Shown: positions 17,991-28,993, numbered from the stretch's first letter. The stretch: DNA of 46,532 nucleotides from Pseudolabrys sp. (GCA_022843325.1 JALHNV010000019.1:1-46532), one strand, 5' to 3'. Notes: a model not told the origin generated them from the sequence alone. Numbers and translations: made by a program.

Positions 17991-19247
17991 TCACACCGGC
18001 TTCAGCAGCACATGTTTCTTGCGGCCAAGCGACAGCTTGATCACGCCGTCGCCGGTCAGGTCTTTTGCCGTCAGCGTCATCTTGTCGTCGCTGACAGGGA
18101 TGTCATTGACCTTGAGCCCGCCGGCCTTGATCTGGCGGCGCGCGTCGCCGTTCGACGACACCAGCGCGGTCTTGTCGGCGAAGGCGATCAGGACGCCGAT
18201 GCCGGCTTCCAGTTCGGCGCGCGGGATTTCGACCGTGGGCAAAGCTCCGGCGAAAGCCCCTTCCTCGAAGGTCTTGCGCGAGGTGTCGCCGGCCTCGGTG
18301 GCGGCGGCGCGGCCGTGCATCAGCGCGGTCGCCTCGGTTGCCAGCACCTTCTTGGCTTCGTTGATTTCCGCGCCCTGAAGGGCCGACAGCCGCGCAATTT
18401 CGTCGAGCGGCATGATCGTGAACAGCTTGAGGAAGCGGCCGACGTCGCCGTCCTCGGTGTTGCGCCAGAACTGCCAATAGTCATAGGGGCTGACCAGATC
18501 GGCGTTGAGCCAGACCGCGCCGGCGGCGGTCTTGCCCATCTTGGCGCCCGACGCCGTGGTGATCAGCGGCGCGGTCAGCGCGAACAGATGCGCGTTGTTC
18601 ATGCGGCGGCCGAGATCGATGCCGTTGACGATGTTGCCCCACTGGTCGGAGCCGCCCATCTGCAGCGCGCAACCGTAGCGCTTGTTCAGTTCGACGAAGT
18701 CGTAGGCCTGCAGGATCATGTAGTTGAATTCCAGGAACGACAATTCGTGCTGGCGCTCCAGCCGCAGCTTCACGGAATCGAACGACAGCATGCGGTTGAC
18801 CGAGAAGTGCCGGCCGACGTCGCGCAGGAAGTCGATGTAATTGAGGGTGTTCAGCCAGTCGGCATTGTTGGCCATGATGGCATTGCCGCCATCGCCCTCG
18901 AACTTCAGGAATTTGGTGAAGGTCTTGCGGATGCTGCGAAGATTCTCGTTGATGGCGTCTTCGCTGAGAACGCGGCGCGTCTCGTCCTTGCCGGACGGAT
19001 CGCCGACCCGGGTGGTGCCCCCGCCCATCAGCGCGATCGGCCGGTGGCCGGTCTGCTGCAGCCAGTACAGCATCATGGTCGGCAGCAGGTGGCCGATATG
19101 CAGCGAGGGGGCGGTGCAATCGTAGCCGATATAGGCGGTGAGCGTGCCGTCCTTGGCGCGGGCGTCCAGGGCGTCGGGTTCCGACACCTGGTGGATGAAG
19201 CCGCGCTCGGCCAGAATGTTAAGGAAATCGGACTTATAGGCGCTCAT
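17991..19247 (-). CDS. tyrS: Tyrosyl-tRNA synthetase
   Basis: 418 residues, cytosolic class Ic aminoacyl-tRNA synthetase charging tRNA-Tyr. Signature SLHIGH (HIGH at 50-53), the tyrosine-binding region [20 protein letters not shown] and the KMSKS equivalent KMGKT (236-240). A C-terminal S4 RNA-binding domain spans about 350-418. Full length, single-copy look, standard start at an ATG. It converges with the AsmA-like gene and is divergent from anmK, a pairing often seen in proteobacteria. Confidence 0.97.
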   Translation of the reverse strand: MSAYKSDFLNILAERGFIHQVSEPDALDARAKDGTLTAYIGYDCTAPSLHIGHLLPTMMLYWLQQTGHRPIALMGGGTTRVGDPSGKDETRRVLSEDAINENLRSIRKTFTKFLKFEGDGGNAIMANNADWLNTLNYIDFLRDVGRHFSVNRMLSFDSVKLRLERQHELSFLEFNYMILQAYDFVELNKRYGCALQMGGSDQWGNIVNGIDLGRRMNNAHLFALTAPLITTASGAKMGKTAAGAVWLNADLVSPYDYWQFWRNTEDGDVGRFLKLFTIMPLDEIARLSALQGAEINEAKKVLATEATALMHGRAAATEAGDTSRKTFEEGAFAGALPTVEIPRAELEAGIGVLIAFADKTALVSSNGDARRQIKAGGLKVNDIPVSDDKMTLTAKDLTGDGVIKLSLGRKKHVLLKPV

Positions 19248-19324
19248 TGTCGGGGTCTCGGCCTGTCGCTTTGGGGTGGCCGGTGGTGTAACAGGTCCGG
19301 CGCAAAGGAAAAGGGGCAGGCTCC

Positions 19325-20434
19325 GTGGGGGTTGTCAGGGCAATCGGGCTGATGAGCGGCACCTCGCTCGACGGCGTCGACGTGGCGTTGCTTGAGACCG
19401 ACGGCGAGCGCATCGCCGCCTTCGGTCCGACCGGCTACCGGCCCTATGTGGACGACGAGCGCGCGCTGCTGCGCCAGGCGCTGAGCGAAGGCGCGGCCCT
19501 GACGGACCGCTGGCAGCGCCCCGGCGTGCTGGCGGAGGCCGAGGTACTCATTACCCGCGCCCATGCCGAAGCGGTCGAAAGCTTGGTCCAGGCCGCGTCG
19601 ATCGACCGCGGCGGCATCGCCGTCGTCGGCTTCCACGGCCAGACCGTGATCCACCGTCCGGAGGCACGGCTGACGGTGCAGATCGGTGACGGCCCCGCGC
19701 TGGCGGCGCGCCTTGGCATGACGGTGGCGTATGACTTTCGCGCCGCCGATGTCGCGGCCGGCGGGCAAGGCGCGCCCTTCGTCCCGGTCTATCATCAGGC
19801 GCTGGCGCGCGGCCTCGATCGCCCGCATCCGATCGCTGTGCTCAATGTCGGCGGCGTCGCCAATGTCACCTTCGTCAATGGCGGCGATCCGGTTGCCTGC
19901 GACACCGGGCCCGGCAACGCGCTGATCGACGACTTCATGCGCGCGCGCACCGGCCATCCGCTCGACCGCGACGGCGACCAGGCGGCGCGCGGCAAGGTCA
20001 ACGAGGATTTCGTGGCGCGCGTGCTGGCGCATCCGTTCTTCGATCAGCCTTGCCCGAAGTCGCTCGACCGCAATGCCTTTGCCTTCGCCAATATCGGCCT
20101 GCCGGACTTCACCGTGCCAGATGGCGCGGCGACGCTGTCGGCGCTGACCGCGGCGTCGGTGGCCCGCGTCGTGCGGCTGCTGCCGGAGCCGCCGCGCTCG
20201 TGGATCGTCGCCGGCGGCGGCGCCCGCAATCCAACCTTGATGCGGATGCTGGCCGACCGGCTGGCGTCCGCCACGGTGGAAACCGCCGACGCGGTCGGCT
20301 GGTCGTCGCAATCGATCGAGGCGCAGGCCTTCGCCTATCTGGCGGTGCGCACGCTCAACGACCTGCCGCTGACGTTCCCGAAGACCACCGGCGTCGATGC
20401 GCCGATGCGGGGCGGCGTGATCGCGCGGCCGTGA
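19325..20434 (+). CDS. anmK: Anhydro-N-acetylmuramic acid kinase
   Basis: 369 residues, GTG start behind a purine-rich GGGGCAGG. Converts 1,6-anhydro-MurNAc plus ATP to MurNAc-6-phosphate in cytoplasmic peptidoglycan recycling. Signature [18 protein letters not shown] at the N-terminus, [35 protein letters not shown] and [10 protein letters not shown] near the C-terminus are all intact. Divergent from tyrS. With the amidase, PBP1A and M23 peptidase in the same window it covers the recycling side of wall metabolism. Confidence 0.96.
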   Translation: MGVVRAIGLMSGTSLDGVDVALLETDGERIAAFGPTGYRPYVDDERALLRQALSEGAALTDRWQRPGVLAEAEVLITRAHAEAVESLVQAASIDRGGIAVVGFHGQTVIHRPEARLTVQIGDGPALAARLGMTVAYDFRAADVAAGGQGAPFVPVYHQALARGLDRPHPIAVLNVGGVANVTFVNGGDPVACDTGPGNALIDDFMRARTGHPLDRDGDQAARGKVNEDFVARVLAHPFFDQPCPKSLDRNAFAFANIGLPDFTVPDGAATLSALTAASVARVVRLLPEPPRSWIVAGGGARNPTLMRMLADRLASATVETADAVGWSSQSIEAQAFAYLAVRTLNDLPLTFPKTTGVDAPMRGGVIARP

Positions 20435-20437
20435 GGC

Positions 20438-21097
20438 TTACGCCGCCGGCTTGCGCTCGGTCTTGAGCCGCTTGTCGAGATAGCCCGCGATCGAGGTCAT
20501 CAGCGGCTCGACCTTGCCGTCGAAGAAGTGGTTGGCGCCGGGCACGACCTTCTGCTCGATGACAATGCCTTTTTGCGTCTTCAGCTTTTCGACCAGCGTA
20601 TTGACGTCCTTGGCCGGCACCACGGCATCCTTGTCGCCATGGATGATCAGGCCCGACGACGGGCAGGGCGCCAGGAACGAGAAGTCGTACAGATTGGCCG
20701 GCGGGCAGATCGAGATGAAGCCCTCGATCTCCGGCCGGCGCATCAGGAGCTGCATGCCGATCCAGGCGCCGAACGAGAAGCCGGCGATCCAGCAGCTCTT
20801 GGCCTCCGGATTGATGGTCTGGGCCCAGTCGAGCGCCGCTGCCGCGTCCGACAGTTCGCCGGTGCCGTGGTCGAACGAGCCCTGCGAGCGGCCGACACCG
20901 CGGAAATTGAAGCGCAGCGCCGAGAAGCCCCGGTGCACGAAGGCGTAGTACATCTGGTAGATGATCGGATGGTTCATCGTGCCGCCGAACTGCGGGTGCG
21001 GGTGCAACACGATGGCAATCGGGGCGTTTTTCTGCCGCGCCGGGTGATACCGGCCCTCGATCCGTCCAGCCGGACCGGTGAAAATGACTTCAGGCAT
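20438..21097 (-). CDS. Small alpha/beta hydrolase (COG2945 type)
   Basis: 219 residues. Alpha/beta hydrolase fold with oxyanion-region HPHPQFGGTMNH, FNFRGVGRSQG, nucleophile S108 in GFSFGAW, acidic D157 in HGDKDAVVP and H190 in GANHFF, so the triad is complete. Members of this family are annotated as esterases of unknown substrate. The stop lies 3 bp from the anmK stop (convergent). It is divergent from the suf operon and shares a 248-bp intergenic region that holds an iron-type operator; whether the gene responds to iron is unknown. Confidence 0.85.
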   Translation of the reverse strand: MPEVIFTGPAGRIEGRYHPARQKNAPIAIVLHPHPQFGGTMNHPIIYQMYYAFVHRGFSALRFNFRGVGRSQGSFDHGTGELSDAAAALDWAQTINPEAKSCWIAGFSFGAWIGMQLLMRRPEIEGFISICPPANLYDFSFLAPCPSSGLIIHGDKDAVVPAKDVNTLVEKLKTQKGIVIEQKVVPGANHFFDGKVEPLMTSIAGYLDKRLKTERKPAA

Positions 21098-21185
21098 GTG
21101 TCGACCTCAAACCGGGGCTGCTGCGTTAGCGGATCGCGGCCAGCCGATGTTTCGCGCCTTGTGGAACTTGGCGCTCCAGGCACCA

Positions 21186-21204
21186 AATTGGAATTATTCT
21201 AATT
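21186..21204. promoter_or_regulatory. Irr-type iron-control element (ICE-like palindrome)
   Basis: AATTGGAA-TTA-TTCTAATT, two 8-bp arms with one mismatch around a 3-bp centre. It closely resembles the Irr box (core TTnGAA-N3-TTCnAA) of Rhizobiales and sits about 140 bp before the suf operon in an AT-rich patch. Irr and RirA control of suf operons is established in rhizobia, so this is a natural target. The exact promoter hexamers are not clear to me. Confidence 0.6.
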
Positions 21205-21345
21205 ATATGATTTCCGCTGTTCACCGCAGCAACAATGGCTATAAGTTGCCCGGTGAATGCGGCTTCTAACACGACCCCCCGGGTAAAATGCAAGCTTTTT
21301 GCGGGTCCGGGGCGGAGGCCGCCGCCGGAACCTGAAGCAATTTCA

Positions 21346-22506
21346 ATGGCTGAGCGCGCTTATTTCGACTGGAACGCCACCGCTCCGCTGCGCCTTGAGG
21401 CGCGGGCGGCGATGCTGGCTGCGCTCGACCTGACGGGGAATGCCTCGTCGGTCCATGCCGAGGGGCGGGCGGCCCGGGCGCTGATCGAGAAGGCCCGCGC
21501 GCAGGTCGCGGCCCTGGTCGGCGGGGTGGCCCGGAACGTCACCTTCACCGCCAGCGCCACTGAGGCCAACATGCTGGCGCTGACGCCGGCCCTGGAACCC
21601 GGCGGCCGCAAGGTGCCGCGCGACCGGCTCTTCGTGTCCGCCACTGAGCACCCGTCGGTGCGCAGCGGCGGCCGTTTCCCGGCCGAGGCGGTGGACGAAC
21701 TGCCGGTGACCGGCGACGGCCTGCTCGATCTGGCCGCGCTGGAGCGCAGCCTGCAGCAGTCCGAGCGACCGCTGGTGTCGGTGATGCTGGCCAACAATGA
21801 GACCGGCGTGACCCAGCCGATCGCCGCGATCGCCGCCATTGTCCACGCCGCCAACGGGCTGCTCCATGTTGACGCCGTGCAGGGCGCCGGGCGCATCGAT
21901 TGCAGCCTGAGCGACCTTGGGGCCGACCTGATCAGCCTGTCGTCGCACAAGCTCGGCGGCCCGCAGGGCGCCGGCGCGCTGGTGCGCCGCGAGGACCTTC
22001 ATATTGCCGCGCCGCTGATCCGCGGCGGCGGCCAGGAACGCGGTGCCCGCGCCGGCACCGAGAATATCGCCGCCATTGCCGGATTCGGGGCCGCCTGTGC
22101 GGCCGCGGATGCCGCTCGGAAGGCGGACGCCGGGCGCATGGCGGCGTTGCGGGATCGCATCGAAGCTGAAATTCTGCGCCTCACGCCGCAGGCGGTCATT
22201 TTCGGCCGGGGCGCGGCCCGGTTGCCCAATACCTCGCTGCTGACGATCCCCGGCCTGAAGGCCGAGACGGCCATAATCGCCTTCGATCTCAAGGGTATAG
22301 CGGTGTCGTCGGGCGCGGCCTGTTCGTCCGGCACCGTGCAGGCCTCGCACGTGCTGGCGGCGATGGGCGTCGAGCCTGCGCTGGCCCGCGGCGCAATCCG
22401 CATCAGCCTCGGCTGGAGCACCACGGAACACGAGGTCGAAAGTCTGATAAACGCTTGGATGACAGTGACTTCGTCACTACTTAAGAAGCACGCCAATGCT
22501 GCCTGA
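21346..22506 (+). CDS. Group I (IscS/NifS-type) cysteine desulfurase, first gene of the suf operon
   Basis: 386 residues from the ATG at 21346 (MAERAYFDWNATAPLR); the open frame extends upstream but without family sequence. PLP enzyme that takes sulfur from L-cysteine as a persulfide, releasing alanine. Schiff-base lysine K202 in SLSSHKLGGPQG; catalytic Cys C326 in SSGAACSSGTVQASHVL, on the long flexible loop typical of group I enzymes. It differs from the second desulfurase of this operon, which has the group II signature. The sufS2-sufBCD order is known from rhizobia. Sulfur donor for SufBCD or for other thiolation pathways; which is not decided by sequence. Confidence 0.92.
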   Translation: MAERAYFDWNATAPLRLEARAAMLAALDLTGNASSVHAEGRAARALIEKARAQVAALVGGVARNVTFTASATEANMLALTPALEPGGRKVPRDRLFVSATEHPSVRSGGRFPAEAVDELPVTGDGLLDLAALERSLQQSERPLVSVMLANNETGVTQPIAAIAAIVHAANGLLHVDAVQGAGRIDCSLSDLGADLISLSSHKLGGPQGAGALVRREDLHIAAPLIRGGGQERGARAGTENIAAIAGFGAACAAADAARKADAGRMAALRDRIEAEILRLTPQAVIFGRGAARLPNTSLLTIPGLKAETAIIAFDLKGIAVSSGAACSSGTVQASHVLAAMGVEPALARGAIRISLGWSTTEHEVESLINAWMTVTSSLLKKHANAA

Positions 22507-22602
22507 GGCAGCGCCAAAAGGAATGTTCGCACCGCGATAAGCGAAACGACCATAACCGACAAATCCAACCCGCGGCCCTTGCAGCCGTGAGCGGAGGGAA
22601 AA

Positions 22603-24098
<1,496 letters not shown>

Positions 24099-24102
<4 letters not shown>

Positions 24103-24401
24103 GCCTGGATCGCAACAAATTCAAGGCCGATGTCACCGCCTGTCTCGGCACCGCCAAGCCGGCCGGCGAACTGGTCGATTGCGTCACCGAACACTTTCCC
24201 GACGTCGAGGCGTTCCGCCAGAACGACGATCTGGTGATCAAGGGCGGGTCGCGTTTTCTGGTCGTGCGCCGCGACGGCGCCGACCGCTTCCGTGTGACCG
24301 AGAGCGCCGCGGTGCCGTCGACCAATGAAGTGGCCGCCGGTGGCGGCGCAGCACGCTCGCTCGACGAACTCATTGATGAAATCGCCGCGCTGGCGACGTA
24401 A
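24099..24401 (+). CDS. Uncharacterised 100-residue protein between sufB and sufC
   Basis: Translationally coupled to sufB by an ATGA overlap and preceded by an excellent Shine-Dalgarno sequence (GGAAGGGAG, 24083-24091), so it is really expressed with the operon. 100 residues, soluble, no signal peptide or membrane helix. Two Cys (C15, C28) in the N-terminal part, a central beta-rich stretch ([26 protein letters not shown]) and a short acidic C-terminal helix ([12 protein letters not shown]). I do not recognise a domain. Position suggests an accessory role in Fe-S assembly, perhaps with SufB or SufC; that is inference from context only. Confidence 0.85.
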
Positions 24402-24410
24402 GGAAAGACA

Positions 24411-25163
24411 ATGTTGCTTGAGATCAAGAACCTGCATGTCGAGGTCGAGGACAAGAAAATCCTCAACGGCCTGACGCTGACGGTCGACAAGGGCCAGGTC
24501 GCGGCCATCATGGGGCCGAACGGCTCCGGCAAGTCGACGCTCGCCTATGTGCTGGCCGGCAAGGACAACTATCACGTCACCGACGGCGAGATCCTGCTGA
24601 ACGGCGAGAGCATCCTGGAGATGGCGCCGGACGAGCGCGCCGCCAAGGGCGTATTTCTGGCCTTCCAGTATCCGGTCGAAGTGCCGGGCGTCGCCACCAT
24701 GACGTTCCTGCGCACCGCGCTCAACGCGCAGCGCAAGACGCGCGGCGAACCGGAATTCTCCACGCCCGACTTCATCAAGCTGGTGCGCGACACCTCGGCC
24801 AAGCTCGGCGTCAGCCAGGAACACTTGCGCCGTGCGGTCAATGTCGGCTTCTCCGGCGGTGAAAAGAAGCGCAACGAGATTCTCCAGATGGCGATCCTGC
24901 AGCCGGTGCTGGCGGTGCTCGACGAAACCGACTCCGGTCTCGATATCGACGCCTTGAAGACGGTGTCGGAAGGCGTCAACCGGCTGCGGTCGCCGGAGCG
25001 CTCGATGATCGTCATCACCCATTATCAGCGGTTGCTGGACTACATCGTGCCGGACGTCGTGCACGTGATGTCGAAGGGCAGGGTCGTGAAGTCCGGCGGC
25101 AAGGAATTGGCGCTCGAGCTCGAAGCGAGCGGCTACGCGCAGTTTACCGACGAGGCGGCGTGA
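24411..25163 (+). CDS. sufC: Fe-S assembly ATPase SufC
   Basis: 250 residues, soluble ABC-type ATPase of the SufBC2D complex. Walker A GPNGSGKS (35-42), signature FSGGEKKR (147-154), Walker B with AVLDETDSGLD (168-178) and a switch His in VITHYQRLLDYI. ATP-driven dimerisation of SufC reshapes SufB-SufD for cluster building. Starts 9 bp after the preceding small gene with SD AAGGAAA. Confidence 0.98.
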   Translation: MLLEIKNLHVEVEDKKILNGLTLTVDKGQVAAIMGPNGSGKSTLAYVLAGKDNYHVTDGEILLNGESILEMAPDERAAKGVFLAFQYPVEVPGVATMTFLRTALNAQRKTRGEPEFSTPDFIKLVRDTSAKLGVSQEHLRRAVNVGFSGGEKKRNEILQMAILQPVLAVLDETDSGLDIDALKTVSEGVNRLRSPERSMIVITHYQRLLDYIVPDVVHVMSKGRVVKSGGKELALELEASGYAQFTDEAA

Positions 25164-25167
25164 TCTC

Positions 25168-26481
25168 ATGAACGCCGACGTGCGCGCCATCAAGACACCG
25201 GCCGAACAGGGGCTTGCGCAAGCTTTTGCGGCGGCGCGCGATACGTTGCCCGGCAAGGGCGCGGTCGCCGCGCTGCGCGAGAATGCCTTTCGGGAGTTCG
25301 ATTTGCGCGGCCTGCCGCACCGGCGGGTCGAGGAATGGAAATACACCGATCTGCGCGCCCTCATGCGCGAGGCGGTGCCGCTGGCCGGCGTCCCGGACGC
25401 TGCCGCCAAGGCGCGGGCCAAGGAGGCCGGCGCGGCTTTCAAGGGCGTCGATTGCCGCCGGCTGGTTTTCGTTGACGGCACGTTTGTAACCGAAATGTCG
25501 GATCTGGCGCCGGAAGCCGGCCTGACCATCGGCTCGATGGCGCAGGCCCTGGCTAAGGGCGATGCGCGGGTGGCCGCGCAGGTCGGCAAGACCTTCCCGA
25601 ACGCCGACGTCGCCGTGGCGCTCAACACCGCGCTGATGGGCGATGGCGCCGTGGTCCATGTCGCCGCCGGCACGGCGCTGGCGCGGCCGATCCATTTGGT
25701 TTTCGTTGGCGGCAGCGAGAAGCCGAGCGCGGCTTTCGTCCGCTCGCTGGTGGTGGTCGAGAACGGCGCCAAGGCGATCATCATCGAGAGCCACGAGGGC
25801 GGCACGACGCAGGTCAATGCGGCACTTGAACTGGTGGCCGGCGACGACACGCAAGTCGATCATGTCAAACTGACGCAGGGCCGCGCGCTGCACGTCGCCA
25901 GCCTGATGGTTTCGATCGGCGCGCGCGCCGCGTTCAACACCTTCGCCTTCACCGGCGATGCGTCGCTGGTGCGCAACCAGAGCTTTATCCGCTTTGCCGG
26001 CGAGGGCAGCCACGGCGGCATCCGCGGCGTCAGCCTGCTGCGCGGCAAGGAGCATGTCGACAACACGCTGCAGATCGAGCACGCGGTGGCGCATTGCGAC
26101 AGCCGCGAGCAATTTCGCGCCGTGCTCGACAATGAGAGCCGCAGCGTTTTCCAGGGCAAGATTGTGGTCAAGCCGCACGCCCAGAAGACCGACTCGAAGA
26201 TGATGACGCGGTCGTTGCTGCTGTCGGACGACGCCGAGGCCTACAACAAGCCGGAGCTGGAAATTTTCGCCGACGACGTGGTGTGCGGTCATGGCGCCAC
26301 CGCCGGCGCGCTCGATCCTGGCCTCAAGTTCTACCTGATGTCGCGCGGCATCTCGGACAAGGAATCCGAAGCGCTGCTGATCCAGGCCTTCATCGGCGAG
26401 ACGGTCGAGGAAATCGCCCATGAGGGCATCCGCGAGGCGGTGATGAACCAGGCCATCGCCTGGCTGAAGGGGCGCGCGTAA
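25168..26481 (+). CDS. sufD: Fe-S cluster scaffold subunit SufD
   Basis: 437 residues, paralog of SufB and its partner. The N-terminal helical part (EFDLRGLPHRRVEEWKYTDLR) is the family hallmark, followed by the beta-helix core. H375 in VVCGHGATAGALDPG corresponds to E. coli SufD H360, required for iron entry or cluster formation. Only 4 bp separate it from sufC, so it is certainly cotranscribed. Complete. Confidence 0.96.
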   Translation: MNADVRAIKTPAEQGLAQAFAAARDTLPGKGAVAALRENAFREFDLRGLPHRRVEEWKYTDLRALMREAVPLAGVPDAAAKARAKEAGAAFKGVDCRRLVFVDGTFVTEMSDLAPEAGLTIGSMAQALAKGDARVAAQVGKTFPNADVAVALNTALMGDGAVVHVAAGTALARPIHLVFVGGSEKPSAAFVRSLVVVENGAKAIIIESHEGGTTQVNAALELVAGDDTQVDHVKLTQGRALHVASLMVSIGARAAFNTFAFTGDASLVRNQSFIRFAGEGSHGGIRGVSLLRGKEHVDNTLQIEHAVAHCDSREQFRAVLDNESRSVFQGKIVVKPHAQKTDSKMMTRSLLLSDDAEAYNKPELEIFADDVVCGHGATAGALDPGLKFYLMSRGISDKESEALLIQAFIGETVEEIAHEGIREAVMNQAIAWLKGRA

Positions 26482-26510
26482 CAATGGCAGAGCTTGGCCC
26501 CACACGCCGT

Positions 26511-26535
26511 TCATTCCCGCGAAAGCGGGCGGAAT
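26511..26535. repeat. REP-like palindrome between sufD and sufS
   Basis: Sequence CATTCCCGCGAAAGCGGG (26512-26529), with hairpin CCCGC (26516-26520)-GAAA-GCGGG (26525-26529) and continued near-pairing TT/AA outside. It is very like the CATTCCCGCGAA-type extragenic palindromes that are abundant in Bradyrhizobiaceae genomes. In the operon it sits before the sufS start and could modulate downstream mRNA. Only one copy is seen in this window. Confidence 0.5.
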
Positions 26536-26553
26536 AATTTGCGAGACGACTTA

Positions 26554-27795
26554 ATGCATCCCGCAGTGAGCAATGGCAGCTACGACATCGCCCGGATCCG
26601 CGCCGATTTTCCGGCGCTGGCGATGCAGGTCTATGGCAAGCCGCTGGTCTATCTCGATAACGCCGCCTCGGCGCAGAAGCCGACGCAGGTGCTGGAGCGC
26701 ATGCACCGGGCCTATACCGAGCAATACGCCAACGTGCACCGCGGCCTGCATTATCTCGCCAACGAGGCGACCGAGGCCTACGAGGGCGCGCGCGAGGCGG
26801 TGCGGGCCTTTATCAATGCCGAGCGCACCGAAGAGATCATCTTCACCCGCAATGCCACCGAGGCCATTAACCTGGTGGCGGCGAGTTTCGGCCGCACGCG
26901 CATCCAGCCGGGCGACGAGATCGTGCTCTCGATCATGGAGCACCACTCCAACATCGTGCCGTGGCATTTCCTGCGCGAAAACTTCGGCGCCGTCATCAAG
27001 TGGGCGCCGGTCGACGAGGACGGCAATTTCCTGATCGAGGAGTTCGAGAAGCTGCTCGGTCCGCGCACCAAGATGGTGGCGATCACGCAGATGTCGAACG
27101 CGCTCGGCACCGAGGTGCCGGTCAAGGATGTCATCCGGCTGGCGCACGACCGCGGCATTCCGGTGCTGGTCGATGGCGCGCAGGGCGCGGTGCATCTCGA
27201 CGTCGACGTGCGCGATCTCGACTGCGATTTCTACGTCATGACCGGTCACAAGCTTTACGGCCCGACCGGCATCGGCGTGCTGTACGGCAAGCACAAGCTG
27301 CTGGAAGCCATGCCGCCCTTCAACGGCGGCGGCGAGATGATCCGGGAGGTCTTCGAAGACCGCGTCACCTATGGCGAGCCGCCACACCGGTTCGAAGCCG
27401 GCACCCCGGCGATCGTCCAGGCGGTCGGATTGGGCGCCGCGATCGACTACGTGAATTCCGTCGGCAAAGCGCGCATTCGTGCCCACGAGAACGAATTACT
27501 GAAATATGCCCATGAGCGGCTGGGGGCGATCAATTCCCTGACCATCATCGGCAAGGCCAAGAAAAAAGGTCCGATCGTCTCGTTCGAGATCAAGGGCGCC
27601 CATCCGCACGACGTGGCCACCATCATCGACCGGTCGGGGGTGGCGGTGCGCGCCGGAACCCACTGCACCATGCCGCTTTTGGCGCGTTTCGGCGTGACGG
27701 CTACGTGCCGCGCCTCATTTGCCATGTATAATACCCGGGAGGAGGTCGACGTTTTGGCCGCCTCGCTGATCAAGGCCCAGGAATTCTTCGCATGA
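26554..27795 (+). CDS. sufS: Group II cysteine desulfurase SufS
   Basis: 413 residues from the ATG at 26554; an in-frame TTG at 26494 would place the REP-like palindrome inside the gene, so it is rejected. PLP enzyme donating persulfide sulfur to SufBCD. Schiff-base lysine K233 in TGHKLYGPTG and catalytic C371 in RAGTHCTMPLL, the group II signature with a short active-site loop. No sufE is seen in the window. The stop overlaps the sufT start by 4 bases. The Shine-Dalgarno sequence before 26554 is weak. Confidence 0.95.
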   Translation: MHPAVSNGSYDIARIRADFPALAMQVYGKPLVYLDNAASAQKPTQVLERMHRAYTEQYANVHRGLHYLANEATEAYEGAREAVRAFINAERTEEIIFTRNATEAINLVAASFGRTRIQPGDEIVLSIMEHHSNIVPWHFLRENFGAVIKWAPVDEDGNFLIEEFEKLLGPRTKMVAITQMSNALGTEVPVKDVIRLAHDRGIPVLVDGAQGAVHLDVDVRDLDCDFYVMTGHKLYGPTGIGVLYGKHKLLEAMPPFNGGGEMIREVFEDRVTYGEPPHRFEAGTPAIVQAVGLGAAIDYVNSVGKARIRAHENELLKYAHERLGAINSLTIIGKAKKKGPIVSFEIKGAHPHDVATIIDRSGVAVRAGTHCTMPLLARFGVTATCRASFAMYNTREEVDVLAASLIKAQEFFA

Positions 27796-28190
27796 CCGAC
27801 GAAACTCCCATGACCGGCGCTGTCGCCGAGAAGCCGCCCGAGACGGCGGCCGCCAGCGGCGTGTCGGCGATCCCGCAGGATGAGTTGAACCGGCTGACCG
27901 ACGAGATCATCGCCGGGATCAAGACCGTGTTCGACCCTGAAATCCCGGCTGACGTCTACGAACTGGGCCTGATCTACAAGATCGACATCGGTGACGACCG
28001 CGCGGTCAAGATCGATATGTCGCTGACCTCGCCGAACTGCCCGTCGGCGCAGGAACTGCCGATCATGATCGAGAATGCCGTGGCCAGCGTGCCGGGGGTC
28101 AAGGATGCCAAGGTGGACGTCGTCTGGGACCCGCCATGGGACCCGAGCCGGATGTCCGACGAGGCCCGACTCGTGCTAAATATGTGGTGA
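27792..28190 (+). CDS. sufT: SufT-like MIP18-family (DUF59) Fe-S maturation protein
   Basis: 132 residues. A disordered Pro/Ala/Glu-rich tail of about 28 residues precedes a DUF59 domain (TDEIIAGIKTVFDPEIPADVYELGLIY). The conserved reactive Cys is C83 in LTSPNCPSAQELP, and the C-terminal DPPWDPSRMSDEARLVLNMW is typical of SufT. SufT proteins support Fe-S protein maturation or repair under high demand. ATGA overlap with sufS shows coupling. Confidence 0.92.
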   Translation: MTDETPMTGAVAEKPPETAAASGVSAIPQDELNRLTDEIIAGIKTVFDPEIPADVYELGLIYKIDIGDDRAVKIDMSLTSPNCPSAQELPIMIENAVASVPGVKDAKVDVVWDPPWDPSRMSDEARLVLNMW

Positions 28191-28242
28191 CTTCCATTAT
28201 CGCGTTTCGGCACTAGATAAAGCTCACCGAACGAGGATGACC

Positions 28243-28644
28243 ATGGCGACTGCCCAACCCCGACCCCGGCCCCAGGTGATGCGGCTGACCGATGCGGCCG
28301 CGCTGCGCATCAAGGACGTCATGGCGCGGGCCGACAAGCCGGTCGCCGGCGTCCGCGTCGGCGTCAAGAACGGCGGCTGCGCCGGCATGGAATACACCAT
28401 GGAATATGCCGACGCCGTGAAGCCGACCGACGAGGTGGTCGAGGACAAGGGCGTGAAGATCCTGGTCGACCCGAAAGCGGTGCTGTTCCTGCTCGGCACC
28501 GAGATGGACTACAAGACCGAGAAGCTGTCGGCGCAGTTCGTGTTCAAGAACCCGAACCAGACCTCGGCCTGCGGCTGCGGCGAGTCCGTGCAGATCACAC
28601 CGGCCGCGGATGCCGGCAAGGATGACGTCGCCAGCAGCCACTGA
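28243..28644 (+). CDS. sufA: A-type Fe-S carrier SufA/IscA
   Basis: 133 residues from the ATG at 28243; the ATG six bases earlier overlaps the Shine-Dalgarno sequence ACGAGGA, which is well spaced only for 28243. HesB-like fold with the three conserved cysteines C46 (GGCAGMEY), C110 and C112 (SACGCGES). It carries clusters from the SufBCD scaffold to target apoproteins. Last Fe-S gene of the operon. The next gene overlaps its end. Confidence 0.95.
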   Translation: MATAQPRPRPQVMRLTDAAALRIKDVMARADKPVAGVRVGVKNGGCAGMEYTMEYADAVKPTDEVVEDKGVKILVDPKAVLFLLGTEMDYKTEKLSAQFVFKNPNQTSACGCGESVQITPAADAGKDDVASSH

Positions 28645-28993
28645 GCCTGCGGGCGCGCCGGTGGACCCGGATCACCTCACCGAGCTGTTTTCCGTCTTTG
28701 GCCCCATCGAGGTGCGGCGCATGTTCGGCGCCGCCGGTCTGTTCGCCGATGGCGTGATGTTCGGGCTGGTGTCCGGCGGCGTGATCTATCTCAAGGCCGA
28801 TGCCGACACGGCGCCGCGCTTTGCCGGCGAGGGCTGCGAGCCGTTCAGCTACGCGACCAAGACCGGCCGCCGGACCGTGACGTCGCACTGGCGCCTGCCG
28901 GACCGGCTTTACGACGACCCCGACGAACTGGCGCGATGGGCGCGGCTGGCGCTCGGGACCGCGGTCGCCGCCGCCAGCAAGAAGGGCCGGTAG
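28622..28993 (+). CDS. TfoX N-terminal-domain protein
   Basis: About 123 residues from the ATG at 28622, which overlaps the sufA end; a GTG at 28661 (VDPDHLTELFSVFG) would give the usual family N-terminus without overlap and is a real alternative. TfoX-N domain: FGPIEVRRMFGAAGLFADGVMFGLV and the C-terminal half VTSHWRLPDRLYDDPDELARWARLAL. In gamma-proteobacteria full TfoX/Sxy proteins regulate competence; stand-alone TfoX-N proteins in alphaproteobacteria have no known function. The Lys/Arg-rich tail may bind nucleic acid. It may be carried on the suf transcript. Confidence 0.8.
   Translation: MTSPAATEPAGAPVDPDHLTELFSVFGPIEVRRMFGAAGLFADGVMFGLVSGGVIYLKADADTAPRFAGEGCEPFSYATKTGRRTVTSHWRLPDRLYDDPDELARWARLALGTAVAAASKKGR

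Noticed and set aside
21207..21269. A 20-codon ORF with one Cys codon between the Irr-type box and the cysteine desulfurase gene, a possible cysteine leader peptide
   Set aside because: Only one Cys codon, no convincing promoter geometry, and no alternative hairpins seen after it. Unlike the argC case, nothing supports attenuation.
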